Assembly (NCBI GenBank): GCA_947085255.1 | Contig: CAMTVQ010000011.1 | Location: 1-64,000, forward strand | Direction: 5' to 3' | DNA length: 64,000 bases | Source: CAMTVQ01 sp947085255 | GTDB taxonomy: Bacteria; Bacteroidota; Bacteroidia; Sphingobacteriales; Sphingobacteriaceae | Shown: positions 18,486-26,892 of the stretch, one piece after another | Layout of the letters: the number at the start of each line of letters is the position of its first letter | Position numbering within the stretch: position 1 is the first letter of the stretch | The notes under the pieces: model-generated | What the model was told of the DNA's origin: nothing | What the model saw: the letters and a program-made list of their open reading frames with translations, nothing else | The model's database searches: none | Translations under genes and position numbers: made by a program

Positions 18486-19802
18486 ATGCAACAGGCAAAA
18501 AGTGTGGCTTTTTATACCTTGGGATGTAAACTGAATTATTCAGAAACGTCTACCATTGCCCGTCTGTTTACCAACGAAGGCTACAGCCTGCAAAAATTTC
18601 ATGAAGGTGCGGATGTATATGTAATCAACACCTGCTCCGTTACCGAAAATGCCGATAAAAAATGTCGTAAGGTGGTAAAAGAGGCTCTAAAACACAATCC
18701 AAAAGCATATATTACCATAGTTGGTTGCTATGCGCAGCTAAAACCTCAAGAAATTGCCGAAATACCTGGTGTGGATATGGTATTGGGTGCTGCCGAAAAA
18801 TTCCGATTGGTAGAATACATCAATGACCTTACCAAAAACAAAAAAGCCATTGTAAAAAATGCACCTATTGCTGAGGTAAAAGAGTTTATTACTTCTTGGT
18901 CGTATGGCGATAGAACGCGTACTTTTTTGAAAGTACAAGACGGCTGCGATTACACCTGTTCTTTTTGCACCATCCCTTTGGCACGTGGCGAAAGTCGCAG
19001 CGATAGTATTGACAATATTGTGAACAATGCCCGCATGATAGCCCAAACCGAAGTAAAAGAGGTGGTGCTAACGGGTGTAAATATTGGTGATTTTGGCAAA
19101 AACGAAAAAGGTAGTTTTTTACAATTGATACAAGCTTTGGATGAGGTAGAGGGCATTGAGCGTTTCCGCATTTCATCTATTGAGCCTAATTTATTAACCA
19201 ACGAGGTAATCGAATTTGTAGCACAATCCAAACGATTTGTTCCTCATTTTCATATTCCACTGCAATCGGGTTCTAATAAGTTATTAGCCCTAATGCGCCG
19301 CCGCTACAAACGAGAATTATATACCGAGCGCGTAGAAAAAATTAAAGCATTAATGCCGCATTGCTGCATTGGGGTAGATGTAATTGTAGGCTTTCCGGGT
19401 GAAACCAAAGAAGACTTTTTAGATACTTATGAGTTTATCAATAATTTAGATGTGTCTTACCTGCACGTTTTTACCTATTCGGAACGCGACAATACACATG
19501 CTATTACCTTACCTGGTGTAGTTGCACCTACAGAACGTGCCGAACGTAGCACCATGTTGCACAGCTTATCCGAAAAAAAACGCAGGTATTTTTACGAGCA
19601 ACAATTAGGCAAAACTACCCCTATATTGTTTGAAGCCGATAGTAAAGAAGGATATATGCACGGCTTTAGCCCCAATTACGTAAAAGTACGTGCAAAATAC
19701 GACCCAGCATTGGTAAACGAACTAAAAACCGTAACGCTACAACGCATTGCTGATGATGGTTCCGTAGAAATAGAAGACGCACCGACAGTAATCCACCATT
19801 AA
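18486..19802 (+). CDS. mtaB: tRNA t6A37 methylthiotransferase MtaB
   Basis: A 438-residue radical-SAM methylthiotransferase that converts t6A37 to ms2t6A37 in tRNAs reading ANN codons. The N-terminal UPF0004 domain has the MtaB-type TLGCKLN motif. Its cluster cysteines are C14, C50 (NTCSVTENAD) and C81 (VGCYAQ). The radical-SAM CxxxCxxC motif is DGCDYTCSFCTIPLARG, C154/C158/C161. A TRAM-like C-terminal segment ends the protein. GCKLN rather than the MiaB-type signature distinguishes it from MiaB. ATG 18486 is preferred over an in-frame TTG at 18477, which overlaps the promoter box. It heads a same-strand run with lgt 36 bp downstream. Confidence 0.95.
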   Translation: MQQAKSVAFYTLGCKLNYSETSTIARLFTNEGYSLQKFHEGADVYVINTCSVTENADKKCRKVVKEALKHNPKAYITIVGCYAQLKPQEIAEIPGVDMVLGAAEKFRLVEYINDLTKNKKAIVKNAPIAEVKEFITSWSYGDRTRTFLKVQDGCDYTCSFCTIPLARGESRSDSIDNIVNNARMIAQTEVKEVVLTGVNIGDFGKNEKGSFLQLIQALDEVEGIERFRISSIEPNLLTNEVIEFVAQSKRFVPHFHIPLQSGSNKLLALMRRRYKRELYTERVEKIKALMPHCCIGVDVIVGFPGETKEDFLDTYEFINNLDVSYLHVFTYSERDNTHAITLPGVVAPTERAERSTMLHSLSEKKRRYFYEQQLGKTTPILFEADSKEGYMHGFSPNYVKVRAKYDPALVNELKTVTLQRIADDGSVEIEDAPTVIHH

Positions 19803-19838
19803 ACAACCACACAACGCTCAAACCCCTAATTAAAAACT

Positions 19839-20993
19839 GTGTACGCAACCATCTTCGACCTAATAAACGACCTATTAGGTACCAACATTCATTTTCCGAT
19901 ACAAACATTTGGTTTTTTTGTGGCTTTGGCTTTTATAGGAGCCAACTACACCATGACCTTGGAACTAAAACGCCGAGAAGATTTGGGATTACTCGCCACC
20001 ACCACACGCAAACAAGTTACTGGCTTACCTGCTTCTGCAAGCGAGATTGGAACAAATGCCCTCTTGGGTTTTGTATTGGGGTATAAATTACTAGCTATTG
20101 TGCTCGATTATGCCGCATTTAATGCACAACCACAAGATTTTTTACTATCCATGCAAGGTAATATTTGGGGTGGACTATTGGGCGCAGCAGCATTTGCTTA
20201 CTGGGCATACAGCGATAAAGAAAAAACAAAATTACCCCAAGCCAAAGAAGAAACCGTAGTAGTACATCCCTACGAATTGATGGGAACAATTACATTAATT
20301 GCTGCCGTTGCAGGTATTTTAGGAGCCAAGCTATTTCACAATCTCGAAAACTGGGATGAGTTTGTGGCTAACCCTATTGATGCCCTCTTATCATTCAGCG
20401 GACTTACCTTTTATGGTGGATTGATTTGCGGCGCAGGCGGGGTGATTTACTATGCCCGAAAACACAAAATCAATTTACTCCAACTTATAGATGCTTCTGC
20501 ACCTGGCTTAATGCTCTCGTATGGTGTGGGGCGTATTGGTTGCCACATGAGCGGCGATGGCGATTGGGGCGTAGCAAATTTATTAAGTAAACCTTTTGAG
20601 TGGCTACCTGATTGGGCTTGGGCATATACTTACCCTAACAATGTAATTAGCGAAGGCGTACCTATTCCGGGTTGCGTGGGTAGCCACTGCATGCAATTAG
20701 AGCAAGCAGTATGGCCTACGGCATTTTACGAATCGGTAATGTGTATTGCCCTGTTTTTTATTTTATGGAGCATGCGCAAACGTATAACAATACCGGGCTT
20801 TATGTTTGGCCTATATCTGTTTTTTAATGGTTTAGAACGTTTTTGTATAGAAAGAGTACGCGTAAATAATGTAGGCGAATACTTTGGCATACACGCCACA
20901 CAGGCACAATTTATTGCATTCGTGCTAATGCTAATGGGCGCAGTAGGAATGTTTTGGGCATATACAGTACAGGCTAAAAAGAATCATGCTTAA
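19839..20993 (+). CDS. lgt: Prolipoprotein diacylglyceryl transferase Lgt
   Basis: A 384-residue inner-membrane enzyme that moves diacylglycerol from phosphatidylglycerol to the lipobox cysteine of prolipoproteins. It has about seven hydrophobic helices. The signature region reads GRIGCHMSGDGDWG at 231-244, in the form I associate with Bacteroidota (C in place of the N of GRIGN in enterobacterial Lgt). Other Lgt-like segments are FYGGLICGAGG and the C-terminal GLYLFFNGLERFCIE with essential-type Arg/Glu residues. The start is GTG at 19839. Its stop lies 8 bp inside the next gene, so the two are translationally coupled. Several lipoproteins in this window would be its substrates. Confidence 0.93.
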   Translation: MYATIFDLINDLLGTNIHFPIQTFGFFVALAFIGANYTMTLELKRREDLGLLATTTRKQVTGLPASASEIGTNALLGFVLGYKLLAIVLDYAAFNAQPQDFLLSMQGNIWGGLLGAAAFAYWAYSDKEKTKLPQAKEETVVVHPYELMGTITLIAAVAGILGAKLFHNLENWDEFVANPIDALLSFSGLTFYGGLICGAGGVIYYARKHKINLLQLIDASAPGLMLSYGVGRIGCHMSGDGDWGVANLLSKPFEWLPDWAWAYTYPNNVISEGVPIPGCVGSHCMQLEQAVWPTAFYESVMCIALFFILWSMRKRITIPGFMFGLYLFFNGLERFCIERVRVNNVGEYFGIHATQAQFIAFVLMLMGAVGMFWAYTVQAKKNHA

Positions 20994-21429
20994 ACTCGCT
21001 AAAAAAATTCTTGGCAAACAATCCTTTCGGTTTATTATATCCGGAGGTATGGCTGCTGGGGTGGACGTGGTAAGTTATTATATCATCTTCAATTTTGTAC
21101 TCGACAAGCAAGATATTACACTATTTCGATCCATTATTAGTGCCCCAGTAGCATCGCTTATATGCTCATTTTCACTGGGTTTTATTTCGAGTTTTCTTAC
21201 CTCAAAATACTTTGTATTTACCGAATCTAACCTACGAGGCAGACAGCAACTGGTACGCTTTGTAGTAGTAGGAGGCATTAATTTTGTATGTAACTACTTT
21301 TTAATGAAGTTTTTTGTAGAATTTATCCACCTCTATCCTACCGTATCACGGGTTGTATCTATTGTAATAGTTGCATTTTTGAGTTTTTACTTACATAAAG
21401 TATTTACCTTTAAAGTAAAAATACAATGA
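20986..21429 (+). CDS. GtrA-like polyprenyl-phosphate-sugar flippase
   Basis: A 147-residue protein with four transmembrane helices and a conserved GtrA shape: RFIISGGMAAGVDVVSYYI at the N terminus, a middle basic loop (SNLRGRQQLVRFVVVGG) and a final LSFYLHKVFTF. GtrA proteins are thought to flip undecaprenyl- or dolichyl-phosphate sugars for glycosylation of cell-surface polymers. It overlaps lgt by 8 bp and the next gene by 4 bp (ATGA), so it belongs to a tight operon. The distant GT2 at 61710-62618 is the kind of enzyme that could supply its substrate; that link is inference. Confidence 0.87.
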   Translation: MLKLAKKILGKQSFRFIISGGMAAGVDVVSYYIIFNFVLDKQDITLFRSIISAPVASLICSFSLGFISSFLTSKYFVFTESNLRGRQQLVRFVVVGGINFVCNYFLMKFFVEFIHLYPTVSRVVSIVIVAFLSFYLHKVFTFKVKIQ

Positions 21430-22220
21430 TACTGGAACAACTATGCAGCGAAGTTGTAGCACTTTGTAAAGAAGTAGGCGCTTTTATCCGATACGAAGGA
21501 CAACTGTTTACAGCGGATAAAATTGAGCATAAGGGATTAAATGACCTAGTATCTTATGTAGACAAAACAGCAGAGGAGCGTTTGGTAAAAGCGTTGCAAA
21601 AGCTATTGCCCGAATCGGGATTCATTACCGAAGAAAAAACCATTAATAAACTGGCCAAAGATTATAACTGGATAATAGATCCATTAGATGGTACAACTAA
21701 TTTTATTCACGGGTTACCTATATATTCCATTTCTATTGCCTTGCAATACCAACAAGAAACCATATTTGGCGTGGTATATGAAATAGGGCAAGACGAGTGT
21801 TTTTATGCCTATAAAGGCAGTAAGGCATTTTTAAATGGCACAGAAATTTGCGTTTCGGCAAATGATACCCTGAGCAAAAGTTTGGTTGCAACAGGTTTCC
21901 CGTATAGCCAGTTTGTAGGTATCGATAGTTACTTACATGTACTAAAACTATTCATGCAGCAATCGCATGGAGTACGTAGATTAGGTTCTGCAGCCGTTGA
22001 TTTGGCGTACGTTGCCTGTGGTAGATTTGATGCCTTTTTTGAGTACAACCTAAATGCTTGGGATGTTGCTGCAGGTGCTTTTATTGTGCAACAGGCAGGC
22101 GGAAGAGTAAGTAACTTTACAGGCGGCACTGAGTTTATACATACACGCCAAATAGTAGCCAGCAATGCTCATCTATCAGAAGAAGTGCTAAACACATTAA
22201 AACCGTTTACTATTAACTAA
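21426..22220 (+). CDS. Inositol-monophosphatase-family phosphatase
   Basis: A 264-residue Mg-dependent phosphatase of the SuhB/inositol monophosphatase family. The metal-binding pieces are FITEE (E69/E70), the signature WIIDPLDGTTNF with D85, D88, G89 and T90, and the second signature NAWDVAAGAFIVQQAGG near 212-228. Possible substrates are inositol-1-phosphate, 3'-phosphoadenosine 5'-phosphate (CysQ-like) or a sugar phosphate, and sequence alone does not settle which. Length is typical. The ATG overlaps the GtrA-like gene stop by 4 bp, and folB follows after 9 bp. Confidence 0.92.
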   Translation: MILEQLCSEVVALCKEVGAFIRYEGQLFTADKIEHKGLNDLVSYVDKTAEERLVKALQKLLPESGFITEEKTINKLAKDYNWIIDPLDGTTNFIHGLPIYSISIALQYQQETIFGVVYEIGQDECFYAYKGSKAFLNGTEICVSANDTLSKSLVATGFPYSQFVGIDSYLHVLKLFMQQSHGVRRLGSAAVDLAYVACGRFDAFFEYNLNAWDVAAGAFIVQQAGGRVSNFTGGTEFIHTRQIVASNAHLSEEVLNTLKPFTIN

Positions 22221-22229
22221 ACTCATTAT

Positions 22230-22586
22230 ATGTTTACGATAGCCTTAGATAAACTTCCATTTTACGCCTATCATGGCTTTTACCCTGAGGAAAATATTAT
22301 AGGCAACCATTTCGAGGTGAGCTTAGCTGTAACTTTTACCGAAAAGCACTATATACAAGAGCAACTCGATACTACAGTAAACTACGAACTACTGTACAAA
22401 ACAATAAAAGTGAGAATGTTGGGCACTCCTTACAAACTGTTGGAAACCTTAGCTCAAGATATTTTGGCTGATGGATATCAGCACTTTTCTTTTATTACTT
22501 CAGCGCAAATAACAATAAAGAAGTTTCACCCACTTATTGGCGGCAATATAGGTGCGTCGGTTGTTACCTTAAATAAAACCTATTAA
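22230..22586 (+). CDS. folB: Dihydroneopterin aldolase FolB
   Basis: A 118-residue cytosolic enzyme that cleaves 7,8-dihydroneopterin to 6-hydroxymethyl-dihydropterin and glycolaldehyde in folate synthesis. It shows the family's small tunnelling fold with FYAYHGFYPEE at the N terminus (conserved substrate-side Tyr/His/Glu), TVNYELLYKTI in the middle, LLETLAQDI with the pterin-binding glutamate, and the C-terminal ITIKKFHPLIGG with the catalytic lysine. It ends an operon with mtaB, lgt, the GtrA-like gene and the phosphatase. Its stop codon and that of the convergent gene share one TTAA. Confidence 0.92.
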   Translation: MFTIALDKLPFYAYHGFYPEENIIGNHFEVSLAVTFTEKHYIQEQLDTTVNYELLYKTIKVRMLGTPYKLLETLAQDILADGYQHFSFITSAQITIKKFHPLIGGNIGASVVTLNKTY

Positions 22587-24034
22587 AACCGTGTACCAAA
22601 GGTTAATTGCACACTATTGCGATTAAACTGTACATCAGCAGATGGAGTTTTTCCATTAACAATAGTATATGAATTGTGAGTTTTGCTCCACTGCGAATTA
22701 ACTACTGTAATATCAAAATAGTAATCAGCTACTTTATACCCAATACCACCAGTATAGCTCGTTGTTGCACTGGTATTTGCTAAAGGATGTGGGTAATAGG
22801 CATATCCACCTCGTAAACTAATGGCACCTAATTTAGCTTCGGCACCTAATCTGTAGTTGGTAACATTTGTAAAACTTACACGGATATCTTTATTATTCTC
22901 GATTTCAAAATCGCTGAAGCTATTTGCGCTCAACGCTGTCAAATCATAGTTTACTTGTTCTATATCGGCTGTTATAAACCCTAGCTTTTTAAAGAACAAG
23001 GCAACACCAACGTTGTATTTAAAAGGAGTGCGTAAATTATAATCGAATGCATAGTTAAGTTCCGTTGATGCTGTAAATAGTCTTAAACTATCTGCCAAAT
23101 CAGCTTCTAAAACAACTTCACTAGTTTCTGATAACTGATAATAAGTAGGTGTTTGAACCGTAGCTCCAATACGTATAAAATCTACTGGACGAAAAATACC
23201 GCCTATTTTAAAATTATAACCAGTGCCTGAAACCCTACGCGAGTCAGTTATGGTAAACCTTTGCAAAGTTGTATCATTTCCCCCTACATCTACGAATCCA
23301 CGCTCGCTATAATCTGCGGTTTCGTTATACCGTAACCCTGTAATTCCCAAGCCTGCCCCTATGTAAAATTTGTTTGCATAATTACCCCCAGTATTTATTA
23401 CCCATTCGTTTTGAGCACCAGAGGTGCTAATTTTATCTACTTGGTAGGTATTGCTATTAATTGCCGGGATGTAATAGCTAGTGTTTGCGTCATAATTAAC
23501 TAAGAAAGAATTAAATGCGGCATCAGCCAAGCTATTTTCTGTAAACTGGTTCAATTCATCCGCAAAATAATGAGTAATCGAATTATCTGTATTATTCCCA
23601 CTTACAATAAAATCATTTCTGAAATTATTTATCTTATTAAAGCCAAAACCCAATCCTGCACTCACCCATCCCGATGTATTGTCTTTACCCGTATAATCCG
23701 AAAACGTTTGTGCAAATACTACACCTAAACTTCCAACATTTAAGTTATCTACTCCTGCTGGTGTTTTTTCGCCAAAATAAGTGGCTGTACTCCTATTAAA
23801 ATTTAAGGAAGGACTAATACTAAAATCTGACGAACGATAGACGCCAATACCTGCCGGGTTTCCCGCCAAGTTACTAATATCACCACCTATAGCTGTTTGT
23901 GCACCACCAATAGCAGTTATTCGGGCTGTTCCACCAAAAGTTGTTTGGCTAAATCGTGCGGCGTCATTTACATACTGGGCCGTACTTATCTTAGTTACAC
24001 CTATTAAAAGGCATAGCAATAGTATCTTTTGCAT
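22583..24034 (-). CDS. OmpP1/FadL-family outer-membrane protein
   Basis: A 483-residue outer-membrane beta-barrel. A signal peptide (to about TKISTAQ, residue 19) is followed by NDAARFSQTTFGGTARITAI and GGDISNLAGNPAGIGVYRSS. The latter is the plug-like N-terminal motif of the OmpP1/FadL/TodX family, which admits hydrophobic molecules. Alternating aromatic strands run to a terminal aromatic residue (LTFGTRF). Bacteroidota relatives include the T9SS component PorV, but this protein is longer and lacks clear PorV-specific features, so a general transport role is safer. It shares a likely minus-strand transcript with the upstream lipoprotein gene (22-bp gap). Confidence 0.85.
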   Translation of the reverse strand: MQKILLLCLLIGVTKISTAQYVNDAARFSQTTFGGTARITAIGGAQTAIGGDISNLAGNPAGIGVYRSSDFSISPSLNFNRSTATYFGEKTPAGVDNLNVGSLGVVFAQTFSDYTGKDNTSGWVSAGLGFGFNKINNFRNDFIVSGNNTDNSITHYFADELNQFTENSLADAAFNSFLVNYDANTSYYIPAINSNTYQVDKISTSGAQNEWVINTGGNYANKFYIGAGLGITGLRYNETADYSERGFVDVGGNDTTLQRFTITDSRRVSGTGYNFKIGGIFRPVDFIRIGATVQTPTYYQLSETSEVVLEADLADSLRLFTASTELNYAFDYNLRTPFKYNVGVALFFKKLGFITADIEQVNYDLTALSANSFSDFEIENNKDIRVSFTNVTNYRLGAEAKLGAISLRGGYAYYPHPLANTSATTSYTGGIGYKVADYYFDITVVNSQWSKTHNSYTIVNGKTPSADVQFNRNSVQLTFGTRF

Positions 24035-24056
24035 ATTTTTTTCGCGTTAGGGTAAG

Positions 24057-25244
24057 TTATCTTCCTCTTCTACCAGCACCACCACCAGTGGTATTTCCTC
24101 CATTTCCACCCGAATTACGAGTCGGTGGCGGAGTATAATTAGGTGTAGACTGGCGCTCATAAGAAGGAGTTTGTCGTGCTGGTTGTTGATTACGAGTTGG
24201 CTCTTGTCTAACAGGCGCAGTATTGGTACGCGGCACTACACGCTGATTATCAGTTGGTGTTGTAGTTGTACGATCAGGCGTGCGGGTACGTGCAGGTGGT
24301 GTATAATTAGGTGTAGCCGATGTGCCTCCTGTTGCTGGTTGATTGCGAATAATTGTATTAGCAGGAGTACCTATAGGTGTACTTGTGTTTGCTGGTAAAG
24401 TACGTGGCATTGGACGATTATTTCCAGTACTATTTCTATTGGTCGTAATAGTGGTAGGCACATTGCTTGGTGCTGCAGTATTAGGTACCGAACTTCCAAT
24501 TACGGGTGTTCTATCAGTACTTGTACGCTTACCATTTCTGCTAGTACGCGGACCATATATTACATTTTTTGTAGATCCACTATAAGAGCCTCCTCCGTAA
24601 TAATAACCATCGTTATACCCATTGTAAAATCCTCCATAGCCACCATACGCAAAATACGGATTGGCATAATAACGATATGGATTACAATAAAATGCAGAGT
24701 AATAGAATGGATCGTAACAACCAAAACCGTAATTGATACCTAAACCAAAACTAATGGATGGACTATAAAATGGGTCGTTGTAATAAAAGTTGGAATAGAA
24801 TGGATCGTAATAACCAACACTCACCGTAGGACCATAAAATCGTCGGATACGACTGCTATAATTATACTCATCCCCGTAATAATTATTGGTAATGTTATTA
24901 CCTCCAGAGCTATAGGTATCCGAATAGGTAGCAACACCTTGATTACCAGAAGAAGTAGCAGGGTTTGTAGTAGCGGGAGTGGTTACAACAGAATTATTAT
25001 ACTGTTCTATACCTTCGCCAGCTCTTGGATTAGTCGTAATTGTTTCTTGCTGATTATACACAGGCTCTTCAGTAGAAACATCCTGTGCTTTTATTTCTTG
25101 ATTATATACTGGGGCAGCCTTAGCATCCGCCAGTGTATAATACGTATCATCGGTAGTAGTAGTAGTAGTAGTATTTGCCTGATTTAATGCCGAACAAGCC
25201 GTTAAAAACAGTGCTAAAGCAAGTAATAATGAGTTCCTTTTCAT
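24057..25244 (-). CDS. Low-complexity Tyr/Gly- and Thr-rich lipoprotein
   Basis: A 395-residue lipoprotein with lipobox LTAC (C17). The mature N terminus carries seven consecutive threonines (T25-T31), encoded by seven GTA units on the plus strand (25153-25173). A central tyrosine/glycine-rich block (about 125-225) repeats YYDPFY, YNDPFYSP and CYDPFY. A Thr/Pro/Asn-rich basic tail ends in GGAGRRGR. Function is unknown. The middle could be a structural or adhesive surface domain. In related genomes such genes next to proS are sometimes mislabelled prolyl-tRNA synthetase; nothing here resembles a synthetase. It is divergent from proS (111-bp gap) and 22 bp upstream of the OmpP1/FadL-like gene. 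Confidence 0.78.
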   Translation of the reverse strand: MKRNSLLLALALFLTACSALNQANTTTTTTTDDTYYTLADAKAAPVYNQEIKAQDVSTEEPVYNQQETITTNPRAGEGIEQYNNSVVTTPATTNPATSSGNQGVATYSDTYSSGGNNITNNYYGDEYNYSSRIRRFYGPTVSVGYYDPFYSNFYYNDPFYSPSISFGLGINYGFGCYDPFYYSAFYCNPYRYYANPYFAYGGYGGFYNGYNDGYYYGGGSYSGSTKNVIYGPRTSRNGKRTSTDRTPVIGSSVPNTAAPSNVPTTITTNRNSTGNNRPMPRTLPANTSTPIGTPANTIIRNQPATGGTSATPNYTPPARTRTPDRTTTTPTDNQRVVPRTNTAPVRQEPTRNQQPARQTPSYERQSTPNYTPPPTRNSGGNGGNTTGGGAGRRGR

Positions 25245-25309
25245 CTTACGTTTATTTTAATTTAAATAATCTGTTGGTATAACTCAACTTTTAGTTCAAA
25301 GTTTAATTT

Positions 25310-25317
25310 TACCTTTG
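25310..25317 (+). promoter_or_regulatory. TAnnTTTG box upstream of proS
   Basis: TACCTTTG at 25310-25317 fits the Bacteroidota -7 element and lies 38 bp before the proS ATG. A convincing TTG -33 element at the right distance was not found. Confidence 0.45.
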
Positions 25318-25355
25318 GCAATCTTTAAGATTAACGTTTAAAGTTACGAAAAAAT

Positions 25356-26828
25356 ATGAGCAAAGGTATAACGAGCAGGGAAACAGATTATTCTCAATGG
25401 TACAATGAATTGGTAATAAAGGCCGATTTAGCCGAACATTCAGACGTGCGTGGCTGTATGATTATAAAACCATATGGTTATTCGATATGGGAAAAAATGC
25501 AAGCCGTTTTAGACAAAATGTTTAAAGATACTGGACACCAGAATGCTTATTTTCCGTTGTTTATTCCAAAGTCATTTTTCAATAAAGAAGCATCTCACGT
25601 AGAGGGTTTTGCAAAAGAATGTGCCGTAGTTACGCATTACCGCCTAAAAAACGATCCTGAGAAAGGCATTATTGTAGACCCAGATGCTAAATTAGAGGAA
25701 GAACTGATTATACGCCCAACTTCCGAAACCATTATTTGGAATACGTATCGTAATTGGATACAGTCTTATCGCGATTTACCCATTTTGATAAACCAGTGGG
25801 CAAACGTAGTACGCTGGGAAATGCGTACCCGTTTATTTTTACGCACCACCGAGTTTTTATGGCAAGAAGGGCACACCGCCCACGCCTCTGCCGAGGAAGC
25901 TCTTACCGAAACCCGTCAGATGCTGGATATATATGCTGAATTTGCCGAAAAATGGATGGCTTTACCAGTAGTAAAAGGAGCAAAAACTCCCAATGAGCGT
26001 TTTGCAGGAGCCTTAGATACTTTTTGTATTGAGGCACTGATGCAAGATGGAAAAGCACTACAAGCTGGTACTTCTCATTTTCTAGGGCAAAATTTTGCTA
26101 AAGCTTTTGATGTAAAATACGTAGGTAAAGATGGCAAGCAAGAATATGTTTGGGCTACATCATGGGGTGTTTCTACCCGATTAATGGGCGCATTGGTAAT
26201 GGCACACTCTGATGATGAAGGCTTGGTATTACCACCAAAATTAGCTCCTATACAAGTAGTTATTGTACCTATTTACAAAAGCGAAGAGGAACTCGCAGAA
26301 ATATCAAAAACGGCTCTTCAAATTAAAAAAGAGTTAGAAAGCAAAGGCATTAGCGTAAAATTCGATAACCGTGACACCCAACGCCCAGGCTTTAAATTTG
26401 CCGAATGGGAATTGAAAGGTGTACCCGTGCGTATTGCTATTGGTCCACGCGATTTAGAACAAGGTACCGTAGAGGTAGCCCGCCGCGATACCAAAGAAAA
26501 AAGCGTATTGCAATTGGTAGATATTGCTATAAAAATTGAGCATCTTTTGGAAAATATTCAAGAAAATATCTACAAAAAAGCACTTAACTTTAAAGACACA
26601 AACACCTATAAAACTGACACTTGGGATGATTTTATAAAATTATTAGACGGCGATGGTGGTTTTATAGCAGCCCATTGGGATGGCACTGCCGAAACCGAAG
26701 AAAAGATTAAAGATCTAAGCAAAGCTACCATTCGTTGTATACCACTCAATAACCCTAAAGAAGAAGGAAAATGCATACTTACTGGCAAACCTTCGCAACA
26801 ACGGGTATTGTTTGCACGAGCGTATTAA
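25356..26828 (+). CDS. proS: Prolyl-tRNA synthetase, archaeal/eukaryotic type
   Basis: A 490-residue class II synthetase that charges tRNA-Pro. Motif 2 is WEMRTRLFLRTTEFLWQEGHT and motif 3 is STRLMGALVMAHSDDEGLVL. The anticodon-binding domain begins near 305 (APIQVVIVPIY) and includes NRDTQRPGFKFAEWE. The C-terminal extension retains two cysteines (TIRCIPL and GKCILTG) and ends in the conserved tyrosine. There is no editing (INS) insertion, so this is the short type 3 form, common in Bacteroidota. ATG 25356 fits the start of the catalytic domain. It has its own promoter box and a strong terminator. Confidence 0.96.
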   Translation: MSKGITSRETDYSQWYNELVIKADLAEHSDVRGCMIIKPYGYSIWEKMQAVLDKMFKDTGHQNAYFPLFIPKSFFNKEASHVEGFAKECAVVTHYRLKNDPEKGIIVDPDAKLEEELIIRPTSETIIWNTYRNWIQSYRDLPILINQWANVVRWEMRTRLFLRTTEFLWQEGHTAHASAEEALTETRQMLDIYAEFAEKWMALPVVKGAKTPNERFAGALDTFCIEALMQDGKALQAGTSHFLGQNFAKAFDVKYVGKDGKQEYVWATSWGVSTRLMGALVMAHSDDEGLVLPPKLAPIQVVIVPIYKSEEELAEISKTALQIKKELESKGISVKFDNRDTQRPGFKFAEWELKGVPVRIAIGPRDLEQGTVEVARRDTKEKSVLQLVDIAIKIEHLLENIQENIYKKALNFKDTNTYKTDTWDDFIKLLDGDGGFIAAHWDGTAETEEKIKDLSKATIRCIPLNNPKEEGKCILTGKPSQQRVLFARAY

Positions 26829-26839
26829 AACTAACAACT

Positions 26840-26877
26840 AAAAAAGGGCGCAAAGTACTACTTTGCGCCTTTTTTTT
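26840..26877 (+). terminator. Rho-independent terminator after proS
   Basis: The stem GGCGCAAAG (26847-26855) pairs with its complement (26861-26869) around a 5-nt loop. It is flanked by an A-run on the left and eight T on the right. The symmetry means it can also serve the convergent gene at 26893-27819. Confidence 0.92.
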
Positions 26878-26892
26878 ATAAATTACTATCTG

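Noticed and set aside
24057..25244. Labelling this gene as a prolyl-tRNA synthetase
   Set aside because: It has a lipobox and low-complexity repeats and no synthetase motif; the true proS is its divergent neighbour.
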